Shown: in pieces, positions 11,414 to 20,519 of the stretch
Numbering within the stretch: position 1 is the stretch's first letter
Layout of the letters: each line of letters opens with the position of its first letter
Assembly: GCF_008039875.1 (NCBI RefSeq)
Contig: NZ_VRUU01000003.1
Coordinates: 62,001 to 126,000 of the forward strand
DNA from: Methylobacterium sp. WL119
GTDB lineage: Bacteria; Pseudomonadota; Alphaproteobacteria; Rhizobiales; Beijerinckiaceae
Length of the DNA stretch: 64,000 nucleotides
Direction: 5' to 3'
Position numbers and translations under genes: made by a program
The notes under the pieces: model-generated
What the model was told of the DNA's origin: nothing
The model's database searches: none
The model's input: only the letters and a program-made list of their open reading frames with translations

Positions 11414-12781
11414 TCAGCTGCGCTTGGCCAGGAGCTGCTCGATCAGCGAGCCGCCCTTCTCGATGGCGGCGAGCTCCTCGGCGACCGCGGTGACCGTCTC
11501 GCGGATCTGCTCGGGCGTGTGCTCCGAGGTCATGAAGAAGCGCAGGCGCGAGGCGCGCTCGGGCACGGCCGGGTGGATGATCGGCTGCACGTTGATCCCG
11601 CGCTTGTACAGCCGATCGGACAACGTCACCGACTTCAGCGAATCGCCGACGATCACCGGGATCACCGCGAGCCCCATGCTGGTCCCGGTATCGAGCCCGC
11701 GCTTCTTCGCGCAGGCGAGGAACAGGGCGCCGTTCTGGCGCAGGCGCTCGACCCGCTCCGGCTCGTCGTGCATCACCGCGAGCGCGGCCTCGGCGGCGGC
11801 CGCGAGCGGCGGGGACATGCCGACGCTGTAGACGAAGCCGCCGGCCGTGCACTTCAGGTACTCGATCAGCGTCGAGGCGCCGCAGATGTAGCCGCCGCAG
11901 GCCGAGAGCGTCTTCGAGAAGGTGCCCATCCAGATGTCGACCCGCTTCGGGTCGATGCCGGCATGCTCGAACAGCCCGGCGCCGGTGCGGCCGAGCACGC
12001 CGAGCCCGTGGGCGTCGTCGACCATCAGCCAGGCGTTGTAGCGCTCCTTGAGGGCGATGAAGCCGGCGAGGTCCGGCGCGTCGCCGTCCATGCTGTAGAG
12101 GCCCTCGATCACGATCAGGGCCCGGCGGTGCTCGTGCCGGGTCGCCTGAAGCAGGGTTTCGAGCGCGTCGAGGTCGTTGTGGGCGAAGGAGCGGCGCTGG
12201 GCGCCGGACAGCTGCGCGCCGGTGACGATGCTGTTGTGGATCAGGTTGTCGTGGAAGATCACGTCGCCCGGCTCGAGCAGCGCCCCGATCGTCGTGACGT
12301 TGGTGGCGTGCCCGCTCACCATCACCACGCAGGCCTCGGTCTGGTAATGCGCGGCCAGCGCCTTCTCCAGGCTGAGGTGGCCCGGCCGCTCGCCGGCCAC
12401 GACGCGGCTCGCCGACGACGAGGTGCCGAACTCGGCGATCGCCGCGCGGGCGGCATCCGAGATGCGCGGGTGGCCGTTGAGGCCGAGGTAGTCATAGGAC
12501 GAGAAGTTGACGAAGGACCGCCCGGCGATGCGGGTGGTCGCGCCGGCCTTGGTCTCGTGGACGTGGAAGAACGGGTTGTCGAGACCGATCAGCTCGGCGG
12601 CCGAGCGCTGCAGCCGCAGCTCGCGGTAGCCGGGCAGGCTCGCGAAATCCTGCACCGAGGGATCGCCGACCTTCTCCGGCGCGCGGAGCGCGGTCGGCCG
12701 GGGCGCGTTGCGTCCCAGCCGGTTCGTCACGAAGCCCGCGAGCGCGGCGCGCCCCCCATCCGGCCGTGGCGATTGCGTCAT
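11414..12781 (-). CDS. Alpha-oxoamine synthase (PLP-dependent, AONS/SPT-like)
   Basis: A 455-aa fold-type I PLP enzyme of the family that includes serine palmitoyltransferase, 8-amino-7-oxononanoate synthase and KBL. It would condense an amino acid with an acyl thioester, releasing CO2 and giving an alpha-amino ketone. Visible motifs: SYDYLGLNGHP, GTSSSASRVVAG (substrate-orienting loop), the DDAHGLGVLG cofactor aspartate/histidine (about 255) and the Schiff-base lysine K290 in GTFSKTLSACGGY. It has about 70 extra N-terminal residues compared with BioF, like serine palmitoyltransferases. Its ATG overlaps the PKS stop (ATGA), so it is translationally coupled and probably acts on the ACP-bound chain. 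The amino acid used is unknown. Confidence 0.9.
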   Translation of the reverse strand: MTQSPRPDGGRAALAGFVTNRLGRNAPRPTALRAPEKVGDPSVQDFASLPGYRELRLQRSAAELIGLDNPFFHVHETKAGATTRIAGRSFVNFSSYDYLGLNGHPRISDAARAAIAEFGTSSSASRVVAGERPGHLSLEKALAAHYQTEACVVMVSGHATNVTTIGALLEPGDVIFHDNLIHNSIVTGAQLSGAQRRSFAHNDLDALETLLQATRHEHRRALIVIEGLYSMDGDAPDLAGFIALKERYNAWLMVDDAHGLGVLGRTGAGLFEHAGIDPKRVDIWMGTFSKTLSACGGYICGASTLIEYLKCTAGGFVYSVGMSPPLAAAAEAALAVMHDEPERVERLRQNGALFLACAKKRGLDTGTSMGLAVIPVIVGDSLKSVTLSDRLYKRGINVQPIIHPAVPERASRLRFFMTSEHTPEQIRETVTAVAEELAAIEKGGSLIEQLLAKRS

Positions 12782-15700
12782 GACAGGATCTCTTTGCTCT
12801 CGAGGCTCTTCTTCTCGACGAGATCCTGGAACGGCTGGAGCACCGCCGCATCGACCTCGCTGCCGACGTGCCTCGAAGCGAGGCTCAGGGCGACCCCGGC
12901 GGCCTCGTCCATCGGCGCCGAAACCGCCTGAATTAAGGACTCCGACAGCTCGTTGACGGTCATCCCAGAGGACAGGCCCGCCGGCGGCGAATCGAGGCCG
13001 AAGCGCTCCTGCAGGCTGGCGCCGAGCTCGACGCCCATCAGCGAGTCGAGGCCGATCTCGGAGAGCTGGCGCACGCGGCTGATGTCGTCCTTCGGCAGGC
13101 GCAGGATGCGGGCGATGTCCTCGACGATCGCGTCGGACACGGTCTTGCGCACCGCGTCGATGTCGTGGCCCTTGAGCAGCGTGCCGATGCTGATCGCGGC
13201 GACAGCGCCGGCCTCCATCTGCTGGTCGGAGCCGAGGTCGTCGTAGCTCGGCGAGCGCATGGTCGCGAGGCGCTCGCGCGTCTTGCCCCAATGCATCGAG
13301 GCGATGGCGAGCACCGCGTCGTCGGGCGCCGAGCCCTGGGCGCCCAGCGCATCGGCCATGAGGTCGAGGCAGCGGCGGGCCTCCATCGGCGTCACGCCGA
13401 CGCGGCCGGCGAGCCCTTCCATCACCGTCTTGTTGCGGGCGAGCATGCCGACGTCGCCGATCGCGCCCCAGGCGACGGCCAGCGCCGGCAGCCCCCGGCG
13501 GCGGCGCTGGCGGGCCAGCCCCTCCATGAAGCCGTTGGCCGCGACGTAGGCGCCCTGGCCGGGATTGCCGATGAAGGTCGTGGCCGAGGAGAACACCACG
13601 AAGTAGTCGAGCGCACGGTCGCGCGTCGCGGCGTCGAGGTTCTGGGCGCCGATCACCTTGGGGCCGATCACCGCGTCGAGCGCGGCGGCGTCCAGGTTGG
13701 CGATCAGGCCGTCCTGCAGCACGGCGGCCGCATGGATCACGCCGGCGAGCTTGCGGCCCGACGCCTCGATCCCGGCGAGCAATGCATCCACCGCGACGCG
13801 GTTGGTGATGTCGCACGGCGTGGCCGCGACCGTCACGCCGCGGGCGGTCAGGTCGGCGACGACGGCCTTGGCCTCGTCGGACTCGGCGCCCTTGCGGCCG
13901 ACGAGGAGGAGGTTCTTCGCGCCGCGTTCGGCGAGCCAGCGGGCCGCCACGCCACCGAAGCCGCCGAGGCCGCCGGTGATCAGGTGGACGCCGTCGGTCG
14001 AGACCGTGAAGGGCGTGTTGCGGGCGGTGAGCACGCGGCCGGGCTTCGGTGGCGCGATCACGATCTTCCCGACGTGTCCCGATTGCTGCATCAGCCGGAA
14101 CGCATCCGAGGTCTCGTCGGCGGTGAACGGCTGGTAGGGCAGGGGCTTGAGGCCGCCGTCGTTGAACAGGGCCATCACCTCGCGGAACATCCGTGCGCCG
14201 TCGTCGCCCTGGTGCTGCAGCACCTGGTCGAGGTCGACGCCGAAGTAGCTCAGGTTCCGCCGGAACGGACGCAGGCCGATATGGGTGTTGGCGACGTAGT
14301 CGCGCTTGCCCAGCTCGATGAACCGGCCGAACGGCTTCAGCGCGTTGAGCGAGCGCTCCATCGCCTCGCCGAACAGGCTGTTCAGGACCACGTCGACGCC
14401 GGTGCCGGTGAGCGCGCGGATATCGTCGACGAAGGCGAGCGAGCGCGAGTCGAGCACGTGCTCGGCGCCGAGCGCCTTCACCAGCGCACGCTTCTCGCGC
14501 GAGCCGGCGGTGGCGATGACGCGGGCGCCCTTGAGCTTGGCGATCTGCAGGGCGGCGAGGCCGACGCCGCCGGCACCGCCGTGGACCAGCACCCATTCGC
14601 CGCGGCGCAGCCGGGCGCAGGAGACCAGCCCGTAATAGGCGGTGAGGAAGGCGACCGGCACGGTCGCCGCCGCCATCGGATCGAGGCCGGCGGGCGAAGG
14701 CGCGACGACCAGCTCGGGCACGACGATGTGGGTCGAGAAGCCGGACTGCGCGAAGGCCACGACCGGATCGCCGACCTTGAAGGCCTGGACGCCGGCACCG
14801 ACCGCGACGACGCGGCCGGCGCATTCGAGGCCGAGGCGGGGGCCGGCGAAGCCGTCCTCCAGGATCTCCTCGGGCAGCATCGAGAGCGCCCAGAGCACGT
14901 CGCGGAAGTTCAGGCCGGTCGCCTCGACGGCGATCTCGACCTCGCCGGCACCCGGCGCGCGGCGGATCGCCGGCCCCCAGACCATCTCGTTGAGGCCGCC
15001 GGTGTTGCTGCGCTCCAGGCGGGCGGCCTCGGCCGGCACCGCCTCGGGATCGATCCGCCGGAGCGTGTGACCGGGACGGAAGCGGATCACCCGGGTGCGG
15101 TCGTCGTCCAGGACGATCTCGGTCTCTTGCGTGCCCGAGAGGATCAGGTCGCGCAGGCGCTCGGCCGCGCGCTTCGAGCCGATCTCGGGGGCGAGGTCGA
15201 TGCGGCGCACGTCGAGCGTCGCGATCTCGTTGGCCAGCGTGCGCGAGAACGCCCAGACCCCGGCCTCGACGGACGCGGCCTGCCCGCCGCCGTCGCGGGT
15301 CGCGCCGGGCGAGACCACCCAGAGCTTGGTCTGGCGCGCGCCGAGATGCTCGGTGCAGCGCTTCAGGCTAAGGCAGCGTTCGCGCAACCGCGCCGCGGCA
15401 TCGCCGCCGCGGGTGAAGGCGCCGGCCAGGAACACCACCGTGTCCGGGGTCTCGCGCTCCAGCTCCAGCAGCGAGGCCTCGGAGTCGAGGATGATCGAGA
15501 CGTGCACGCCGGCGGCGACGAGCAGGGTCGCGAGCGACGAGGCGGTCTCGGCGGCGAACTCGTCGTCCGAGCCGATGACGAAGGCGAAGGTCTGCGCGGC
15601 GGCCTTGCCGGGCCGGGGCGGCGCTTCGGCGACGAGCAGGAGGTCGTCGCCGTTGACCGAGGCGGCGCGGTCGACCGCGACGCTGACGAGGCCGGTGGCG

Positions 15701-18700
15701 CTGAGGGTGCGCTGCCAGCCCGGGATGTCGTCGAGGCGGCCGACCGGCATGTCGCCGAGCCCGGCCTCGAACCAGCCGGGGATCAGGCCGAAGACGAGGT
15801 CGCGGAACAGCGAGGCGCCGGGCTCGACCGCGAGCAGCAGGCCGCCGGTGGCGAGCGCGTTGGCCAGCCGCTGCGGCAGGTCGCGTTCGCCGCGATGCAA
15901 CGCGCCGCTGGCTAGGATCAGGTCGAAGCCGGCCGCCGGAAGGTCCTCGGCGGCCTCGATCACCGCGACGCCGCGGGGGAGGGCGAGGCGGGCGCGCTCC
16001 GCAAGGCGCCGGTCGGTGTCGAACACCGTGAGGCGCGCCTCGGCGGATTCGGCGAAGGCCGCGACCTGGGCGGACAACGGCCCGAAGCCGACCTGGAGCA
16101 GGCGGAGCGCCCGGTCCTTCGGCAGCATGCCGCCGCAGGCCTCGGCGATCCCGGCGACGACGTCGGCCGAGGCGCGGGCGGTGGCGCTGCGCAGGGTGAA
16201 CGCGTCGAGCGCGTTCTGCGGCAGGCTCGGAGCCTCGGTGAGGGTGCCGGCGAGCAGGCGGTCGACCAGGGCGCCGACATCGGCCAGCAGGACCAGCTCG
16301 GCCGACAGCTCGGGATGGTCGGCCGCGATCCAGCGCATGATCTCGGTCGGCGCCGGCAGCGCGTCGCCGTCGCCGAGACGCCAGACGTCGCCATCCTGCT
16401 CGGCGAGCCCGCTGCTTTCGAGGGCGTAGAGCGCGTTGACGAGCCACGGGCGCATCTCGTCCGGGACGCGCGCGTCGATCGCGACGGTGGCGCCCTGCTT
16501 CAGGCCGGAGGCGAGGCGGTAGGCGAGCGAGGTCGCCCAGCCCTCGAGCAGGAGATGCCCGGGCGAGAGCGGGGCGCCGGATGCGGCGCGGGCAGCCTTG
16601 GCGGCCGGCTTCAACAGCGCGGCGATGCTCGACCGGCGGTCCATCGCGATCGCGGTCGGCTCGGTCGCGAGTTCCGCCGCTTGCGTGATCGCGTAGGCGG
16701 CGAGGTCGCCGCCGCCCTTGGCGCGCAGCGCCTGGAAGCGGCCCTCGCGGATGGTGGCGACGACCTCGCCCTCGGCGTCGAGGATGGTGAAGTCGGCCAG
16801 GATCGAGCGCTCGTTGCAGCGCCGGGTCCGGATGACGGCCCGCGCGATCGTGGCGCCGGGGCGCAGCAGCCGGACCTCGCCGAAGCGCACCGGGATGTAG
16901 GCCTTGCCGGCATTCTCGCCGAGCAGGTCGGCGAACAGCAGGATCAGCCCGTGGAAGCAGGCGTCGAGGCGGGCCGGCACGAGGCCGTAGCGCGGGTCGG
17001 CCTCGGCGGGAACGAGGTCGGAGACGATGGTGACGTCGTCGATCCGGGCGCTCGCCGCGACCTGGCGGAAGCTCGGGCCGAAGCCGAGACCGGCCGCCTC
17101 GGCGCGCAGGTAGAGCTCGTCGCCGGTGAGCACGTCCTCGGACGGCATCTCGACGTCGGGCCGCACCGGCGGCGCGAAGGTGCCTTCGACGATCTTGGCC
17201 GAGGCATGCAGCTGCCACGGCGACGGGGTGAGCCGCGGGCGGCTCAGGACCTGAACCGCGTTGCCGGAGCCCGACATCCGCACCGCGACCTCGCGCAGGG
17301 CCTCCTCGCCGAACACCATCGGGGAGTGGATCTCGAACTCGGCGAGCACGACGTGGTCGCTGCGCAGGGCCTCGCGCACGGCGGCCAGGGCCATCTCGAC
17401 GAAGCCGGCGCCCGGCATGATCGCCTGGCCCTCGATGCGGTGGTCGTCGAGCTCGGGGATCGTGGCGATGTCGGCGAAGCCGTGCCATTCCAGGCCGTCG
17501 ACCTGGACGCGCGAGCCGATGAGCGGGTGGTACACGCGCGGGGTCGCCGCACCCAGGCTTTCGGTGGTGTCGCCGAGGCGGAAGGGGCGGCGCTGCCAGG
17601 GATAGGCCGGCAGGTTCAGGGCGCCGGCCGGCGCGTCGCCGAAGACGGTCCGCTCGTCCACGGCCGCGCCCTGGACCAGGGCGGCCGCCAGCGCGCGGGC
17701 GATCGGATCGCCGCCGCTGGCCTTCTTGTGCATCACGCCGACGGTGGCGTTGTCGATGCCGAGCGGCTCGATCGCGTCGCCGATATGCGACATCAGCGTC
17801 GCGCGCGGGCCGACCTCGACGAAGATGCGGGCGCCCTGGCGGGTCGCCTCCTGCACCGCCTCGCAGAAGCGCACCGGCTCGCGGATGTTGCGCCACCAGT
17901 AGGTGCCGCCGAACTGGCCGCCGTCGAGCACCGCGCCGGTCACCGTCGAGACCATCGCGGTGGTTCCGGGCGACGGCTTCAGGCCGGCGAGGTCGCGCAG
18001 CAGCGGCTTCTCGGTCGGGTCCATGAACCGGCCGTGGAAGGCGTAGTCGAGGTCGAGCTTGCGCCCGCGCCGGCGCTTGCGCGACAGCGCCTTGAGCGCG
18101 GCGTCGATCGCGGCGACGGGCCCGGCCACGGTGACGGCCTTGGGGCTGTTGTAGGCGGCGATGTCGAGGGTCGGGTAATCCTCGAGGAAGCCCTCGACCT
18201 CCTCGGCCGGCATCAGCAGCACCGCCATGGTGCCCTGGCCGCGCGTCGTCTCTTGATGATGGCTGCGGTAGAAGATGACCCTCACCGCCTGCTCGAGGCT
18301 GAGGATCCCGGCAGCCTCCGCCGCGGCGATCTCGCCGACGCTGTGCCCGAGCACGAATTTCGGCGCGAGGCCGGCCGCGCGGAGGGCGGTGGTCGAGGCG
18401 CTCTGGATCGCGAAGATCAGCGGCTGCGAGACGCTGGTCAGTGCCAGGCGCTCGTCGAGGTCCTCGGCGTCCAAAGCCGCCTTGAGCGACCATTTCGAGT
18501 AGGCGGCGAACAGCGTGTCGATCCGGTCGAAGGCCGCGCGGAACACCGCGTTCTCGGCATAGGCCTCGCGGCCCATCCCGGCCCACTGGCTGCCGTTGCC
18601 GGAATAGACGAAGGCGACGTCGGCCGCCCGGTCGATCGCGGTGCCGGTGAGCGCGACGGCCGAGTCCTCGGCCTCGCCGATGGCACGGAGCTCGGCGGCG

Positions 18701-20214
18701 ATGTCGGCCTTGCCGTCGAGGGTGATCGCGAGGCGGGACGGCAGGCGCTCCCGACGATGCGCGGCGCCGGCCGCGATCCGATCGGCCTCGGCAGGGCCCG
18801 CGGCGTCGAAGCGATCGGCATAGTCGAGGGCGAGCTCGTTGAGGGCGGCGCGGCTCTGGGCCGAGAGCAGCAGCACCTCGGGCGCGCGGGCCGCGGAGGC
18901 CGGCGTGGCCACCGGGGCCGGATCGGTCAGCACGACGTGGGCGTTGGTGCCGCCGAAGCCGAAGGAGTTCACGCCGGCGAAGCGCTGACGCGCGCCGCGC
19001 GGAATCGCCAGCGCCGTCTGCACCACGTGCAGGTTCATCTCGGCGAAGGGGATGTCGGGGTTGAGCTCGGCCGAGTGCAGCGACGGCGGCACCAGGTCGT
19101 GCTCGAGGGCGAGGCTCGCCTTGAGCAGGCCGGCGAGGCCGGAGACCGGCTCGGTGTGCCCGATGTTGGTCTTGATCGAGCCGATCGGCAGCGGGCTTTT
19201 GCGGCCCTTGCCGATCTTGCCGCCGATGGCGGAGGCCTCGATCGGGTCGCCCACCGGCGTGCCGGTGCCGTGGGCCTCCATGAAGGCCATATCGTCGAGG
19301 TCGATCTCGGCCTCGCGGTAGACCTGCTCCAGCAGCGCGCCCTGCGCGTAGCCCGACGGCAGCGAGATGCCGGTGGTGCGCCCGTCCGAGTTGACGCCGG
19401 ACGCGGCGATCACGCCGCGCACGGTCGAGCCCCCGCGCCGCGCGGCCTCTGCCGATTGCAGCACGAGCACCACGCCGCCCTCCGAGCGGACGTAGCCGTC
19501 GGCGGAGGCCGAGAAGGCCTGGCACAGCCCGGTGCGCGACAGCATCTGCGCATTGGAGAAGCAGATGAAGTTGAAGGGGCTCGCCAGCACGTTGACGCCG
19601 GCCACGACCGCGGTGTCGACGCGGCCGGACCGGATCGCGGCGACCGCGTTGTCGAGGGCGACCAGGGAGGACGAGCAGGCGGTGTCGACGGTGAAGCTCG
19701 GACCCTTGAGGTCGAAGATGTACGAGATCCGGTTCGACAGGATCGAGAGCGTGTTGCCGGTCGCCGCGTAGGCGTCGCCCGACGGCACGTCGAGGATGCG
19801 CAGGTTGCCGTAATCGAGCGACGAGGCGCCGACGTACACTCCGATCGGGCTGCCGGCGACGCTCGAGGGGCGCATGCCCGCATCTTCCAGCGCTTCCCAA
19901 GTCAGCTCGAGCAGGAGCCGCTGCTGCGGATCCATCTGCTCGGCCTCGCGCGGCGAGATGCCGAACACCGCCGGGTCGAACGACCAGATGTCGTCGAGGA
20001 CGCCGGCGGCCCAGGTGTAGCTCTTGCCGCGCTCCTGCGCCCGCGGATGCCCGAAGCGGTCCAGGGACCAGCGGTCCCCGGGAATGCGGCCGACGGCGCA
20101 GCGCGCCTCCGTCAGGAGCTGCCAGAGACCGTCGACGCTCGGCGCGCCGGGGAGCCGGCAGGCGCGACCGACGATCGCGATGTCAGTACGTTGTGTCACG
20201 TTTGATTCGCACAC
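12778..20214 (-). CDS. Highly reducing type I polyketide synthase, single module
   Basis: 2478 aa, domains in order. KS, about 10-430, with C180 in DTACSSS, H315 in EAHGTGTP and H353 in NIGHTE. AT, about 530-850, with S625 in GHSVGE and YAFH at 724-727. DH, about 895-1165, with H925 in DDHRIEGQAIMPG and D1084. A degenerate methyltransferase-like region, about 1330-1530, whose SAM loop reads LLQVGFGPLS. ER, about 1740-2055, with VLVHGGAGGVGL. KR, about 2075-2260, with TGGLGGFGG and Y2223. ACP, with S2391 in GLDSL, then a 75-residue tail. There is no thioesterase or reductase, so release must use another protein; the coupled oxoamine synthase is the obvious candidate. GTG starts at 20214 or 20199 are possible. 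The complete reducing loop predicts a saturated or largely reduced chain, built iteratively or in one step. Confidence 0.95.
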   Translation of the reverse strand: MCESNVTQRTDIAIVGRACRLPGAPSVDGLWQLLTEARCAVGRIPGDRWSLDRFGHPRAQERGKSYTWAAGVLDDIWSFDPAVFGISPREAEQMDPQQRLLLELTWEALEDAGMRPSSVAGSPIGVYVGASSLDYGNLRILDVPSGDAYAATGNTLSILSNRISYIFDLKGPSFTVDTACSSSLVALDNAVAAIRSGRVDTAVVAGVNVLASPFNFICFSNAQMLSRTGLCQAFSASADGYVRSEGGVVLVLQSAEAARRGGSTVRGVIAASGVNSDGRTTGISLPSGYAQGALLEQVYREAEIDLDDMAFMEAHGTGTPVGDPIEASAIGGKIGKGRKSPLPIGSIKTNIGHTEPVSGLAGLLKASLALEHDLVPPSLHSAELNPDIPFAEMNLHVVQTALAIPRGARQRFAGVNSFGFGGTNAHVVLTDPAPVATPASAARAPEVLLLSAQSRAALNELALDYADRFDAAGPAEADRIAAGAAHRRERLPSRLAITLDGKADIAAELRAIGEAEDSAVALTGTAIDRAADVAFVYSGNGSQWAGMGREAYAENAVFRAAFDRIDTLFAAYSKWSLKAALDAEDLDERLALTSVSQPLIFAIQSASTTALRAAGLAPKFVLGHSVGEIAAAEAAGILSLEQAVRVIFYRSHHQETTRGQGTMAVLLMPAEEVEGFLEDYPTLDIAAYNSPKAVTVAGPVAAIDAALKALSRKRRRGRKLDLDYAFHGRFMDPTEKPLLRDLAGLKPSPGTTAMVSTVTGAVLDGGQFGGTYWWRNIREPVRFCEAVQEATRQGARIFVEVGPRATLMSHIGDAIEPLGIDNATVGVMHKKASGGDPIARALAAALVQGAAVDERTVFGDAPAGALNLPAYPWQRRPFRLGDTTESLGAATPRVYHPLIGSRVQVDGLEWHGFADIATIPELDDHRIEGQAIMPGAGFVEMALAAVREALRSDHVVLAEFEIHSPMVFGEEALREVAVRMSGSGNAVQVLSRPRLTPSPWQLHASAKIVEGTFAPPVRPDVEMPSEDVLTGDELYLRAEAAGLGFGPSFRQVAASARIDDVTIVSDLVPAEADPRYGLVPARLDACFHGLILLFADLLGENAGKAYIPVRFGEVRLLRPGATIARAVIRTRRCNERSILADFTILDAEGEVVATIREGRFQALRAKGGGDLAAYAITQAAELATEPTAIAMDRRSSIAALLKPAAKAARAASGAPLSPGHLLLEGWATSLAYRLASGLKQGATVAIDARVPDEMRPWLVNALYALESSGLAEQDGDVWRLGDGDALPAPTEIMRWIAADHPELSAELVLLADVGALVDRLLAGTLTEAPSLPQNALDAFTLRSATARASADVVAGIAEACGGMLPKDRALRLLQVGFGPLSAQVAAFAESAEARLTVFDTDRRLAERARLALPRGVAVIEAAEDLPAAGFDLILASGALHRGERDLPQRLANALATGGLLLAVEPGASLFRDLVFGLIPGWFEAGLGDMPVGRLDDIPGWQRTLSATGLVSVAVDRAASVNGDDLLLVAEAPPRPGKAAAQTFAFVIGSDDEFAAETASSLATLLVAAGVHVSIILDSEASLLELERETPDTVVFLAGAFTRGGDAAARLRERCLSLKRCTEHLGARQTKLWVVSPGATRDGGGQAASVEAGVWAFSRTLANEIATLDVRRIDLAPEIGSKRAAERLRDLILSGTQETEIVLDDDRTRVIRFRPGHTLRRIDPEAVPAEAARLERSNTGGLNEMVWGPAIRRAPGAGEVEIAVEATGLNFRDVLWALSMLPEEILEDGFAGPRLGLECAGRVVAVGAGVQAFKVGDPVVAFAQSGFSTHIVVPELVVAPSPAGLDPMAAATVPVAFLTAYYGLVSCARLRRGEWVLVHGGAGGVGLAALQIAKLKGARVIATAGSREKRALVKALGAEHVLDSRSLAFVDDIRALTGTGVDVVLNSLFGEAMERSLNALKPFGRFIELGKRDYVANTHIGLRPFRRNLSYFGVDLDQVLQHQGDDGARMFREVMALFNDGGLKPLPYQPFTADETSDAFRLMQQSGHVGKIVIAPPKPGRVLTARNTPFTVSTDGVHLITGGLGGFGGVAARWLAERGAKNLLLVGRKGAESDEAKAVVADLTARGVTVAATPCDITNRVAVDALLAGIEASGRKLAGVIHAAAVLQDGLIANLDAAALDAVIGPKVIGAQNLDAATRDRALDYFVVFSSATTFIGNPGQGAYVAANGFMEGLARQRRRRGLPALAVAWGAIGDVGMLARNKTVMEGLAGRVGVTPMEARRCLDLMADALGAQGSAPDDAVLAIASMHWGKTRERLATMRSPSYDDLGSDQQMEAGAVAAISIGTLLKGHDIDAVRKTVSDAIVEDIARILRLPKDDISRVRQLSEIGLDSLMGVELGASLQERFGLDSPPAGLSSGMTVNELSESLIQAVSAPMDEAAGVALSLASRHVGSEVDAAVLQPFQDLVEKKSLESKEILS

Positions 20215-20519
20215 GCTCGTTAACGGAAAACGGTTCAGTCGCCGGCAAGACAGCCCCCGGGCCGATGCTTAGTATGGCGCTAAATCGCTGTCCAACCTGA
20301 GGAAGGGACGACGGCATCGAAGTGGCCGATTTGCGGTCGGCTGTGGCGAACGTTCATCAACCTAAGCTTTGCCGCACACTGATATCACCCCGCATCTGAG
20401 CCGATGAAACCGGGTGAATTTGTGTTGAGACCGCTGCATGATTGCCGCACGTCGCAACGACGTGCCGCCTGTCCCCAGGTCGGCGATGCGATCGCCATCG
20501 CGGGACGCGGATTGCCGGC
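20215..20519. other. Intergenic region upstream of the PKS and downstream of ugd
   Basis: About 305 bp with lower GC than the flanking genes and no supported coding sequence. It must hold the PKS promoter (minus strand). I see no clear -35/-10 pair, operator palindrome or RNA structure. Confidence 0.5.
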
